The position numbers and the translations under genes are program-made. A model generated the notes under the pieces. That model saw only the letters and a list, made by a program, of their open reading frames with translations, searched no databases and had not been told where the DNA came from. From NCBI RefSeq assembly GCF_005117025.1, contig NZ_SWCO01000007.1, positions 124,001 through 188,000 of the forward strand: a DNA stretch of 64,000 nucleotides. The letters run 5' to 3'. The number at the start of each line of letters is the position of its first letter. The first letter of the stretch is position 1. Of the stretch, positions 45,280 through 53,865 are shown piece after piece. The DNA comes from Alteromonas portus (GTDB lineage Bacteria; Pseudomonadota; Gammaproteobacteria; Enterobacterales; Alteromonadaceae).

Positions 45280-46374
45280 TTAATTAGACCCTTCAACGTT
45301 TTCCAATCTTTCTAACTCTATACTTTTCTCTACGTCGCCGTTAAAAGCTTTGATAAACGCATTCTTTAAGATAGCGGTAAATGCTTCCCACGTTTGGGTG
45401 TCTGGACTTGATAAGTCGCCTTCAATAGGAATACGAGTGGCTATCTGGTCTTCGCTTTGGTTCTCAAACAGTTCAGTAACAAATGCAGAAATAGCCTCAA
45501 TGCTGCCTTCTATAAACCCATCGCCGTCGCGTTCAATATCCCCCTTCCAGGAAAACACTTCCACATTATGTAGAATGGGTTTGATATAACCTTTCACTTT
45601 CCCTTCGTTAGACGCTACTTCAGCGGCGAGCGTGAGGGTCCCCGCTTCTAGATCAAACGGTGCATAGGTATCGAGTAGGTTTTTGAAATTCACCAAGCCA
45701 ACATTGTCAGCTTGAATGTCTAGATCAAACGTGGGGGCCTTAGTTGCGGGGTTAAGTTTGGCATTCAACGAAATTGTGCCTTGTTCGGCCGTCTGCCCTT
45801 GCGCCTTGGCCGTTGCTACACGGGTATCGGATAAATTATCGCTATTCACTAAATTATTAACTTCAAGTTGGATATCGTGAAGCGCAATGTCGATAGCTGG
45901 CGAGGTGTCTGGATTGTGAAAGGCTATTTTCCCTTTGTTAATGGTTAGCTTGTCTATACGCAGCGGGAAAAGTTGGTCGGCGATAGATAACCAATTTTCG
46001 TTTTTACCTGACTGGCTCTCCTCGTCAGTATTTCCGTCTACAAAATTAATTTCGGGGGAGTTAACGATGACTTTACCTACCGCTGCGCCTTTGAAAAGCT
46101 GTGACCATGAAAGCGTAAACTCCACATAGTCTGCTTTGAATAGTGGCCTGTCTATTTGCCCATTCGCCTTATAAAGCAAAACATACTCCAAGCTATAGGC
46201 CCCTCGCCACAGCATAAGATCTACATCGCCCACTCGGCCGTTGTACTCTTCTGACTGACTTAGCGTTGTGTTGATATAAGACGCTGCAGCATAAGGCAGG
46301 TAAAGCCTTATGGCGATAAGCGTAACCAATAAGCTTATAAGCACATAGCAGATTCGTTTTTTAGCATGTTTCAT
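45280..46374 (-). CDS. AsmA-like/DUF748 family protein
   Basis: 364 residues. An N-terminal membrane anchor (about 8-28) precedes a large periplasmic beta-rich region typical of DUF748, the AsmA superfamily linked to envelope lipid transport. Recognisable blocks are LLYKANGQIDRPLFKADYVEFTLSWSQLFKG and IDKLTINKGKIAFHNPDTSPAIDIALHDIQLEVNNL. Start ATG 46374. Function in this organism is not known. Confidence 0.8.
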   Translation of the reverse strand: MKHAKKRICYVLISLLVTLIAIRLYLPYAAASYINTTLSQSEEYNGRVGDVDLMLWRGAYSLEYVLLYKANGQIDRPLFKADYVEFTLSWSQLFKGAAVGKVIVNSPEINFVDGNTDEESQSGKNENWLSIADQLFPLRIDKLTINKGKIAFHNPDTSPAIDIALHDIQLEVNNLVNSDNLSDTRVATAKAQGQTAEQGTISLNAKLNPATKAPTFDLDIQADNVGLVNFKNLLDTYAPFDLEAGTLTLAAEVASNEGKVKGYIKPILHNVEVFSWKGDIERDGDGFIEGSIEAISAFVTELFENQSEDQIATRIPIEGDLSSPDTQTWEAFTAILKNAFIKAFNGDVEKSIELERLENVEGSN

Positions 46375-46552
46375 ATTTCACTCCTCTACTAAGCGAATAC
46401 AAAAATTATGCCTGCGTCACTTTTTTCGCTCTAGAACAGGGAGGCGCTTTGTTGGCGGGGAGTGTGGAGATTATTTCAAAAAGCCTGAGTACGATGATAA
46501 GAGGTGTTACACAGGCTTAGCGGTAAGATTTACTGAGACGTGGGTAGGAATG

Positions 46553-46759
46553 TTAGTGAGGTTTAAAGATACCAATCACATTTTCGTTTTCACGGGTGGC
46601 GGCACTGACTTTCTCGTCAGTTTGCGCTTCGTTATAACCACACGCCACGCACTCAAGCTTTTCTACGTTATTTTCAAAATACAACGAAATCGTATCTAGC
46701 TCTTGGCATTTCGGGCACGTAGCCCCTGCAACAAAGCGGCGTTTTACACGTTTTGACAT
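46553..46759 (-). CDS. yheV: YheV-family zinc-ribbon protein
   Basis: 68 residues with two CxxC pairs (CPKC at 15-18 and CVAC at 37-40) forming a zinc ribbon, and a basic start MSKRVKRRFVAGATCPKCQ. Recognised by length and pattern as YheV (DUF2387), which in E. coli lies in the same slyX-yheS neighbourhood. Function unknown. ATG 46759; divergent from yheS. Confidence 0.9.
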   Translation of the reverse strand: MSKRVKRRFVAGATCPKCQELDTISLYFENNVEKLECVACGYNEAQTDEKVSAATRENENVIGIFKPH

Positions 46760-46877
46760 ACATACACCTTTGGGGAATTTCGCGATTATTATACCTTGAA
46801 ATGGTAAGTGTTGATCAGCTTTTACCTTAAGTTTTTGATATTATACGCGCCTTAGTTTGTTCCATCACAGGTTACTC

Positions 46878-48830
46878 ATGATAAAGCTTTCAAATGTATC
46901 GCTACTTCGCGGCCGCAAAATGCTGCTAGAAGAAGCGTCGGCGCAGGTTTTTCCAGGCCATAAAGTGGCGCTGATTGGCAGTAATGGCTGCGGAAAGTCT
47001 ACGCTATTTGCGCTACTGCGAAGTGAGTTGAGTGTTGATGCTGGCGACTGCAGCGTACCCAGTGATTGGCGAATTGTGAGCGTGGCACAGGAAACGCCAG
47101 CCACTGACCGAAGTGCAATAGACTATGTAGTGGACGGCGACAAACATTTACGTACTCTGCAAGCACAATTAAAAGCCGCTGAAGAAAGTGGAGATGGCGT
47201 AAAAATTGGCCAAATACATGGGCAGCTAGAGCAAGCCGGGGCTTACGATGTGGAATCACGCGCAGCGACTATTTTGTCGGGTCTTGGATTTACCAATACG
47301 CAGTTAAGCGCGCCAGTTAGCGATTTTTCAGGTGGCTGGCGTATGCGATTAAACCTCGCTCAAGCGCTGCTTTGCCCTTCAGACTTACTGCTGCTTGATG
47401 AACCTACTAACCACTTAGATTTAGACGCCGTGATATGGCTAGAAAAATGGCTTCAACGCTATGCGGGTACGCTGCTGCTGATATCTCACGATAAAGCTTT
47501 TATCGACAATACGGTTGCGCAAATTATCAGTGTTGAGCAACAAAAGCTTATCACCTACACAGGTAACTACTCGTCATACGAAACTCAGCGTGCTGAACGT
47601 ATTCGCCTACAAAACATTGAATATGAAAAGCAGCAGCAAAAAGTGGCGCATCTCAATTCGTTTATCACCCGTTTTAAAGCTAAAGCGAGTAAAGCTAAAC
47701 AAGCGCAAAGCCGTATTAAACAGTTAGAGAAAATGGAAACCTTGTTGCCAGCACATATGGCAAGCCCATTTAGCTTTTCCTTTGCGCCGCCGTCGGCACT
47801 GCCAAACCCGCTTGTGCAAATGGAAAAGATACAGCTTGGTTACGATGACCATATTGTGCTGCAACAGGTGAAACTGAATTTAGTGCCTGGCAGTAGAATA
47901 GGTCTTTTAGGAAGAAACGGCCAGGGTAAGTCTACGCTAATCAAACTATTGGCGGGCGTGCATGCGCCCAAACAAGGTATCTTTAATACCGCGAAAGGTT
48001 TAAAGATTGGCTATTTTGCACAGCACCAGTTAGAGACATTAGATGCTAATGCTACCCCGCTTCTTCACCTGCAACGTATTGATGAAAAAGCGACTGAACA
48101 GCAGCTTCGCGACTACCTTGGGGGATTTGGTTTTAACGGTGATGAAGCTTTAGCGCCCGTGGCACCAATGTCGGGTGGTGAAAAGGCCCGCTTAGTATTG
48201 GCGTTAATTGTTTATCAAAAACCCAACTTACTGCTACTGGATGAGCCCACCAACCACTTAGATTTAGAAATGCGCCATGCGCTTAATATTGCACTTCAAG
48301 GTTTTGAAGGGGCGATGGTACTCGTATCCCACGACCGCTTTTTACTTTCCTCGGTATGTGAAGACTTCTATTTGGTAGACAGCGGCGAAGTTGAGCCATT
48401 TAAAGGCGACTTAGATGACTATCGCGACTGGATTTTAAAACAGCAGGCTGCAGAAAAAGCCAAGGCTAACAGCGATGCCAAAAACGACGCGCAGCAAGAG
48501 ACAGGGGCGCAGAGTAAGCCGGAACGCAAATTAGATCGTAAAGAAGAAAAACGCCGTGAAGCCGAGTTCAGGCAAAGCGTAGCGCCACTTAAAAAAGCTA
48601 TTGAAAAGCATGAAAAAGCCATGGACAAGTGCAGTACTGCTTTGGCAGAGGTGGAAGCGTCACTTGCAGATACCTCGCTTTATAGCGACGACAAAAAAGC
48701 AGAGCTTATGAGCTTGCTCGATAAGCAAACTCACCTAAAACAACAGCTGGAAGAAGAAGAAATGGCATGGCTAGATGCCCAAGAGCAGATTGAGCTAAAA
48801 CGAGAAGAGTATGACAATGCCAACGCCTAA
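46878..48830 (+). CDS. yheS: ABC-F family ATPase YheS
   Basis: 650 residues, two ABC ATPase domains and no membrane part, as in ribosome-associated ABC-F proteins. First domain: Walker A GSNGCGKST (about 33-41), signature SGGWRMRL, Walker B LLLLDEPTNHLDL. A linker rich in Lys/Gln (about 235-290) follows, then Walker A GRNGQGKST, signature MSGGEKARL and LLLLDEPTNHLDLE. The C-terminal tail (about 535-640) is a charged coiled coil. ATG 46878 aligns with the E. coli YheS start; the frame's ATG at 46857 adds seven residues. Likely acts on stalled ribosomes, by family. Confidence 0.94.
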   Translation: MIKLSNVSLLRGRKMLLEEASAQVFPGHKVALIGSNGCGKSTLFALLRSELSVDAGDCSVPSDWRIVSVAQETPATDRSAIDYVVDGDKHLRTLQAQLKAAEESGDGVKIGQIHGQLEQAGAYDVESRAATILSGLGFTNTQLSAPVSDFSGGWRMRLNLAQALLCPSDLLLLDEPTNHLDLDAVIWLEKWLQRYAGTLLLISHDKAFIDNTVAQIISVEQQKLITYTGNYSSYETQRAERIRLQNIEYEKQQQKVAHLNSFITRFKAKASKAKQAQSRIKQLEKMETLLPAHMASPFSFSFAPPSALPNPLVQMEKIQLGYDDHIVLQQVKLNLVPGSRIGLLGRNGQGKSTLIKLLAGVHAPKQGIFNTAKGLKIGYFAQHQLETLDANATPLLHLQRIDEKATEQQLRDYLGGFGFNGDEALAPVAPMSGGEKARLVLALIVYQKPNLLLLDEPTNHLDLEMRHALNIALQGFEGAMVLVSHDRFLLSSVCEDFYLVDSGEVEPFKGDLDDYRDWILKQQAAEKAKANSDAKNDAQQETGAQSKPERKLDRKEEKRREAEFRQSVAPLKKAIEKHEKAMDKCSTALAEVEASLADTSLYSDDKKAELMSLLDKQTHLKQQLEEEEMAWLDAQEQIELKREEYDNANA

Positions 48831-49320
48831 TGTCGAAAACAGCGCGTTTTGGGAATATAGCGTTTCTCGCTATACCAAAGGCGATATGGCCGCCCTTGCA
48901 CTTCTGCTGCAAGACAATCATGGCGTGAATGTAAACGTTCTCTTGCTGATTTGCTGGTGTTTAGAGAATAATGTCATTATAAATTTGCCTCAGCTTAATA
49001 CAGTGATTGCGGCATCAAAGACAACCGAAGAAAAGTTAAAGCTTCATCGCGCTAAGAGAAAGGCTGCGAGCCCCGAAAGAGGCGGCGAATCAGCGGCTTA
49101 TGAGTTACTCAAAGCGCAAGAGTTAGAGCTTGAAAGGCAACAGCAGCACGATATCGTTGCTTCGTTTAATGAGCAGGCAGTTACGCGTCTAGGTCAGATT
49201 CAATCTATATCGTCGAATATATTTAACGCCTCTATCGCGGCGTTCATTAATGCATATGAACTGCGCGACAATAATGAGGCGCGCCAGCTAGTGAGTCTAG
49301 TGGTTAATCAATTATCGTAA
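48817..49320 (+). CDS. TIGR02444 family protein
   Basis: 167 residues from ATG 48817, chosen because GAAGAG lies seven bases upstream; ATG 48811 is also in frame. The start overlaps the yheS 3' end by 14 bp. All-alpha protein: FWEYSVSRYTKGDMAALALLLQD and VNVLLLICWCLENN are the marks of TIGR02444. No catalytic motif. Function unknown; coupling to yheS and yheT suggests one operon. Confidence 0.85.
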   Translation: MPTPNVENSAFWEYSVSRYTKGDMAALALLLQDNHGVNVNVLLLICWCLENNVIINLPQLNTVIAASKTTEEKLKLHRAKRKAASPERGGESAAYELLKAQELELERQQQHDIVASFNEQAVTRLGQIQSISSNIFNASIAAFINAYELRDNNEARQLVSLVVNQLS

Positions 49321-49340
49321 AAACACAATAAGAAAATACA

Positions 49341-50375
49341 ATGAGTAAATCAGCGCTATCGCACGGAAAGATAATAAAAAGTAGCTTTAAGGTGCCGGGA
49401 TGGGCGAAAAACCGTCATGTGCAAACCATATGGCCGCGTTTTATTCAAAAGCGTTTGCCACTGTCTTACGACATGGAGCGCCTCACGTTACCCGATGACG
49501 ACTTCGTCGACGTGGCATGGGGGCCAAAACCGCAGGAAACGTCAGGAATCGTAGTGATGTTTCATGGTTTAGAAGGCAGCATTAAGTCGCATTATGCGAA
49601 TGATATGATGGCGCAACTGTCAGTGAATGGTTGGCAGGTGGTAATGATGCACTATCGCGGCTGTAGCGGTGTACCAAACCTAAAAGCACGGGCTTACCAC
49701 AGTGGCGAAACGGAAGATCCCAGTTTTTTCTTAGAGTGGCTTCACGATAAATTTCCACGTGTTCCTAAAGTGGCCATTGGTTTTTCTCTTGGCGGCAACA
49801 TGCTGTTGAAGCTGTTGGGCGAAAACCCTGCGCAAAAGTGGCTTAAGGCTGCGGTTGCTATTTCCTCTCCACTTAAACTTTCTGAGTGCGCTAAGTCAAT
49901 CAATCAGGGTTTTTCTCGTGTGTATCAAAAGTATTTACTTACGAGCATGAAAGATACATTGCGAAAGAAAATGGAGTACATCGATTATCGCAAGCTTATA
50001 CAGCTAACAAAAAGTGATGTGGAAGAGATCACCAGCTTTACCCAATTCGACGAGAAGATCACAGCGCCGCTTCACGGCTTTGCAGACGCGCAAGACTACT
50101 ATGAAAAGTGTAGTGCGTATCACTTTTTAAGCGCGATCCACTGTCCCACGCTCGTACTGCATAGTATCGATGACCCCTTTATGAACCATTTAATTGTGCC
50201 CAAAGAAGAAGAGCTTGCGCGCAACGTTACTGTAGAGCTTAGCGAACGAGGTGGCCACGTTGGGTTCATGCAAGGTTCTATCTTAAACCCAAAAGTATGG
50301 CTGCACGAACGGGTGAAGCGCTTTGTAAGTGAAGCTTTACCGGTAAATACAACATGTCGTTATGTCAGCCGCTAA
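49341..50375 (+). CDS. yheT: YheT-family alpha/beta hydrolase
   Basis: 344 residues (E. coli 340). Family start FKVPGWAKNRHVQTIWPRF, the oxyanion block VVMFHGLEGSIKSHYAND, nucleophile serine in AIGFSLGGNMLLK (about 146-158), acid in LHSIDDPFMN and histidine in ERGGHVGFMQG. Putative esterase/hydrolase related to the ABHD1/EMB8 group; substrate unknown. It follows the TIGR02444 gene by 20 bp. Confidence 0.92.
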   Translation: MSKSALSHGKIIKSSFKVPGWAKNRHVQTIWPRFIQKRLPLSYDMERLTLPDDDFVDVAWGPKPQETSGIVVMFHGLEGSIKSHYANDMMAQLSVNGWQVVMMHYRGCSGVPNLKARAYHSGETEDPSFFLEWLHDKFPRVPKVAIGFSLGGNMLLKLLGENPAQKWLKAAVAISSPLKLSECAKSINQGFSRVYQKYLLTSMKDTLRKKMEYIDYRKLIQLTKSDVEEITSFTQFDEKITAPLHGFADAQDYYEKCSAYHFLSAIHCPTLVLHSIDDPFMNHLIVPKEEELARNVTVELSERGGHVGFMQGSILNPKVWLHERVKRFVSEALPVNTTCRYVSR

Positions 50376-50435
50376 CGTAGGGCTGGTGTTGGCGTTCAAA
50401 AAATTTAACCAAACGCTTTTTAATCAGGAGTGTGA

Positions 50436-50669
50436 ATGATAATCCCTATTGACGCGCTAGAAGCCGATACGCTTTATAGCCTGGCCGAGTCTTTTGTGCT
50501 GCGAGAGGGTACGGACTACGGTGCAGAAGAAGTTGCGCTAGATGTGAAAGTTCAGCAAGTGTTAAATAGGCTCAAGTCGGGCGAGGCCGTGCTGGTCTAT
50601 TCGGAGCTGCATGAAAGTGTAGATATAAAAAGAAAAGAAGATATTGAGCCCAGCGAAGCGACTGAATAA
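50436..50669 (+). CDS. yheU: UPF0270 family protein YheU
   Basis: 77 residues (E. coli 72), recognised from the block [54 protein letters not shown] precedes ATG 50436. Function unknown. The last codons (EATE-stop) are the first copy of a 20-bp tandem repeat that continues past the gene. Confidence 0.93.
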   Translation: MIIPIDALEADTLYSLAESFVLREGTDYGAEEVALDVKVQQVLNRLKSGEAVLVYSELHESVDIKRKEDIEPSEATE

Positions 50670-50774
50670 AAGACGAAGCGGCTGAATAATAGGTGAAGCG
50701 ACTGAATAAAAGGCGAAGCGTCTGAATAGAGAGCGAAGCGACGGAATAAAGGGCAAAGCTGCAGAATTATAGAC
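50655..50774. repeat. 20-bp tandem repeat, six degenerate units, starting inside yheU
   Basis: Six consecutive 20-bp units with consensus GAAGCGACTGAATAAAAGGC: 50655-50674, 50675-50694, 50695-50714, 50715-50734, 50735-50754 and a more diverged 50755-50774. The first contains the yheU stop. Since 20 is not a multiple of three, later copies cannot prolong one reading frame. Confidence 0.95.
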
Positions 50775-50806
50775 ACAAAAAAGCCGGGTCGAGCAACCCG
50801 GCTACC
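50775..50806 (-). terminator. Rho-independent terminator of the outer-membrane protein gene
   Basis: 8-bp stem AGCCGGGT / ACCCGGCT (50782-50789 and 50796-50803); an A-run at 50777-50782 gives the T-run on the minus strand. It lies 23 bp past the stop at 50826, and may also stop yheU readthrough. Confidence 0.85.
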
Positions 50807-50825
50807 TACCTGAGGAGAGGAAGGC

Positions 50826-51380
50826 TTAAAACGCGTAACGAGCAGTTACCTGCATAATGTCTAAATCATCAATGACTTTGTAGTTTGCACCAACAGCCCA
50901 CTGTGGCGTGATGTAGTAGTTAGCACCTACTTTGAATGTCGCTTCGCCGTCGTCTACATCGTAATAGCCTACTTCACCAGCTAGCTCAACCTGCTCTGTA
51001 ATCATTGAGCGAAGGCCAGCATTAATGCTATAGCCGGTTTCGTCATTTACGTCTCCGTCAATACGCTCTAAGTTGGCACCAAAATACGCGTCTGTCGTAG
51101 CGTTTACCGGTAAGCGGTATCCCGCACCCAGTGTGAGCATATCAAAATCGAAGTTACCTTCTTCGAAGAAGCTATACTCGCCGTTTAGATACCAGTTGCT
51201 GTTCAATAGATATTTACCGTTAACGGTTAAACCGTCTGGCTCGAAAGACTCGTTGTCGTCAAAGTCCATTTTGGTGTAACCACCTTCTACGTAACGCCAG
51301 TCAGGCTTGTCGGCCATTGCTGTAAGAGGAAGTGTTGCCGCTGTTAGTGCTGCTGCAATAAGTGTGATTGATTTACGCAT
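50826..51380 (-). CDS. Small outer-membrane beta-barrel protein
   Basis: 184 residues. Signal peptide MRKSITLIAAALTAATLPLTAMA, then about eight alternating beta strands ending in a C-terminal aromatic residue (QVTARYAF), the usual outer-membrane insertion signal. Patterns such as WRYVEGGYTKMDF and YYITPQWAVGANYKVIDD resemble OmpW/YfaZ-like eight-stranded barrels. ATG 51380 is backed by GGAG on its strand; the frame's earlier start would put 34 non-secretory residues before the signal. Ligand or role unknown. Confidence 0.85.
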   Translation of the reverse strand: MRKSITLIAAALTAATLPLTAMADKPDWRYVEGGYTKMDFDDNESFEPDGLTVNGKYLLNSNWYLNGEYSFFEEGNFDFDMLTLGAGYRLPVNATTDAYFGANLERIDGDVNDETGYSINAGLRSMITEQVELAGEVGYYDVDDGEATFKVGANYYITPQWAVGANYKVIDDLDIMQVTARYAF

Positions 51381-52239
51381 GTGATAACTCCTTAGTATGT
51401 TCAGTAACCCACCTTGTTCACCGCAAACGTTTTCGTTGTTTAAACACGTTCTAGGTACTTTATAAAGCTCTAACCTTTTCATAATGGTTCTAGTCTTTAC
51501 ACAATCGCTCTAGACAGTTTGCAAAACGTGTTGCAAGTCAGTGCTTTACGACACACTGCAAAAGGTTACTCAGTTGATGAGCACAAAGCTAAACTCGCCT
51601 TTATGTCATCTTTTTTATTTCCGTTAAGAAATAGTGTCCGATAAATTTATCAACATGATGAATAGCAAAGCGTTTGCCAACTTCGTGAAAAGCGATTGAG
51701 CATGTGCAGCGCAATTTATCTATCTAACTAATTAATAAAGATAAAATTGTTACAGGAAAAGTAAGCGAGTGATGCCTCACTGAGTAAAATTACTGAATGG
51801 TTTTAAAACCCAAGCATATTGGCACCTTCAACTGTCTCTAAAAAACAACAGTTAACCTTTTGTCTAACTCATCGGACAAATTTACAACAAGGTAATCATG
51901 ACCGACTTCTAACAACATGAAATGTAAATCACTGTAAATAAAAGTAATTATAAAAAATATTGCCGCTTTATTCGTGTTGGAACAGCTTTTGCTCAAGTCA
52001 TTATGAGTTATCCAACGTTCACTCAAGCCATTAGGCAAGGAATTCGGCTTTCGCGATATCCGCGATGCCAGTGAACAAAGAAAGGAATAGAGCGCCTTTC
52101 TCGCATGGTTTCAATCAGCCCCTTTTTTTTAGATTTGCATCTTAAGTAACAGACTCACTGTTAACAGTAATATGTAGCAAGGCAGTAAAAGGGTGTGGTG
52201 GCCATCTGGATAACCATTGTTTTCATAAGGAGAGGACAA
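51381..52239. other. 859-bp intergenic region upstream of opgG
   Basis: AT-rich, no supportable gene. It contains the promoters of the outer-membrane protein (-) and opgGH (+). A short minus frame at 51838-52038 has no ribosome site or family likeness. Only the ribosome site AAGGAGAGG just before the opgG ATG is clear. Confidence 0.35.
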
Positions 52240-53865
52240 ATGGCTAAGCCAGTTTCAATTTTCGGTAAAGATTTACAAACGAATGTGCGTCAGCGCAATA
52301 AGCTGTCACACCTTCTTTTAGCGATGAGCAGCGTCATCGCATTGTTTGCGTTTCAACAAGCCGGTGCAGTTGAGGTTAACAACGATAATCAGCCTCAAAA
52401 AGCATCGCCGGTTCTTCAGTCAATTATTGATGCTGCACGTCAGTCAGCGACAGAGAGTTACGAGCAGGACGATCACGGACTAAACAGTAAGCTCAAAGAA
52501 ATTGATTACACTGCTTATCGTTCAATTCGCTTTAAGCCCGAGCAGAGTCTTTGGCATGGCGAGAATGATTACGAACTACAATTTTTTCATCCGGGTTTTT
52601 TATATGAATACCCCGTCACAATTCACACAATTGATGAAAGCAACAAGCCTGAGCGCTTAGCCTTTGACAGTAACATGTTTAACTACGACGGAACCGCGTC
52701 GGGATTAGCAGGGTTGACAGACGACAAGTCAGGGTTTGCTGGATTTCGTGTTCACTATCCTATTAAGAACGAAGAGTATAAAGATGAATTTGCCGTATTT
52801 TTAGGGGCATCGTACTTCCGTCTTGTAGGTAAAAATCAAGTTTATGGTATCTCGGCACGGGGTCTTGCTATCGATACAGCCTTGGCCAAAGGTGAAGAGT
52901 TCCCTCATTTCACTGAATTTTGGATTATTGAACCAAGTGAGGGTCAACCCATCACTATTTATGCGCGCCTTGAGAGCCCTTCTGTAGCTGGCGCATACAA
53001 ATTTGTTATTCAGCCTGATATCGACACCCGTGTAAAAGTTGAGAGCTGGTTATTTGCCAGAGATGACGTAAACAAGCTAGGTATTGCGCCATTTACCAGT
53101 ATGTTTTTGTATGGCGAAAACACAGAAAAGCGCCATGACGACTATCGCCCAGAAGTGCACGACAGTGACGGCGTACTTATGGTAACGCACGCTGACGAAG
53201 AGATATGGCGACCCATCACTAATCCTGCACGTCTTCAAGTAACGTCACTTAGCGACACTAATCCAAAAGGATTTGGCATGCTTCAGCGCGACGGAGAATG
53301 GGGAAATTATCTCGATGCTGAGGCCAACTACCATATACGTCCAGGACTTTGGGTTACCCCAGAAGCTGGTTTTGAGAAAGGCCGATTAGAAGTTGTTGAA
53401 ATTCCTACTAAGTCTGAGATCCACGACAACATTGTGGCATTTTGGACGCCTGAAAAGCCGTTTAAGTCGGGTGAATCTCTGTATTTTGCTTATGAGCTTA
53501 AAACGGTAGAACAGAACCCTTTTGTCAGTGAATTAGCCTCAGTAGTACGTACCCGCCAAGGCAAGGCTGTGTTGCCGGGTGACGAGTTCAAAAACGACAG
53601 TTTAAATACGACGCGGCAGTTCAACGTAGATTTTAGCGCGCCTTCTGCCGTTGCTTTTGATAACGAGTCGATGAAGCTGGTGGTACAGGGCACTAACGGC
53701 ACGATTTCTCAGCAGAGACTTTACCCTGTTGCTGACGGACAAGAATGGCGTGCCACTTTCTTTGTTAAGCCAAAAGAAAAGCAAACGGTAGATATGCGCG
53801 CTTACATTGAGAAAGACGGTAAGCGTGTGAGTGAGGTTTGGAATTATGTCTACCAGCCAAAATAA
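52240..53865 (+). CDS. opgG: Glucans biosynthesis protein G, periplasmic
   Basis: 541 residues from ATG 52240 after AAGGAGAGG; the frame's GTG at 52195 is upstream of this site. Long signal region with hydrophobic core (HLLLAMSSVIALFAFQQAGA, about 26-45), then the periplasmic OpgG beta-sandwich: YRSIRFKPEQSLWH, FDSNMFNYDG, SFRLVGKNQVYGISARGLAID and FWIIEPSEGQPITIYARLESPSVAGAYKF-type blocks. Needed to make branched osmoregulated periplasmic glucans with OpgH. Its 3' end overlaps opgH by 20 bp. Confidence 0.95.
   Translation: MAKPVSIFGKDLQTNVRQRNKLSHLLLAMSSVIALFAFQQAGAVEVNNDNQPQKASPVLQSIIDAARQSATESYEQDDHGLNSKLKEIDYTAYRSIRFKPEQSLWHGENDYELQFFHPGFLYEYPVTIHTIDESNKPERLAFDSNMFNYDGTASGLAGLTDDKSGFAGFRVHYPIKNEEYKDEFAVFLGASYFRLVGKNQVYGISARGLAIDTALAKGEEFPHFTEFWIIEPSEGQPITIYARLESPSVAGAYKFVIQPDIDTRVKVESWLFARDDVNKLGIAPFTSMFLYGENTEKRHDDYRPEVHDSDGVLMVTHADEEIWRPITNPARLQVTSLSDTNPKGFGMLQRDGEWGNYLDAEANYHIRPGLWVTPEAGFEKGRLEVVEIPTKSEIHDNIVAFWTPEKPFKSGESLYFAYELKTVEQNPFVSELASVVRTRQGKAVLPGDEFKNDSLNTTRQFNVDFSAPSAVAFDNESMKLVVQGTNGTISQQRLYPVADGQEWRATFFVKPKEKQTVDMRAYIEKDGKRVSEVWNYVYQPK

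Noticed and set aside
50655..50774. 20-bp repeats considered as a CRISPR array
   Set aside because: The units are directly adjacent, with no spacers between them, and they diverge progressively. This is a simple tandem repeat; no cas genes occur in the window.
51838..52038. 66-residue minus-strand frame upstream of opgG
   Set aside because: No ribosome site, AT-driven composition and no resemblance to a known family; treated as intergenic.
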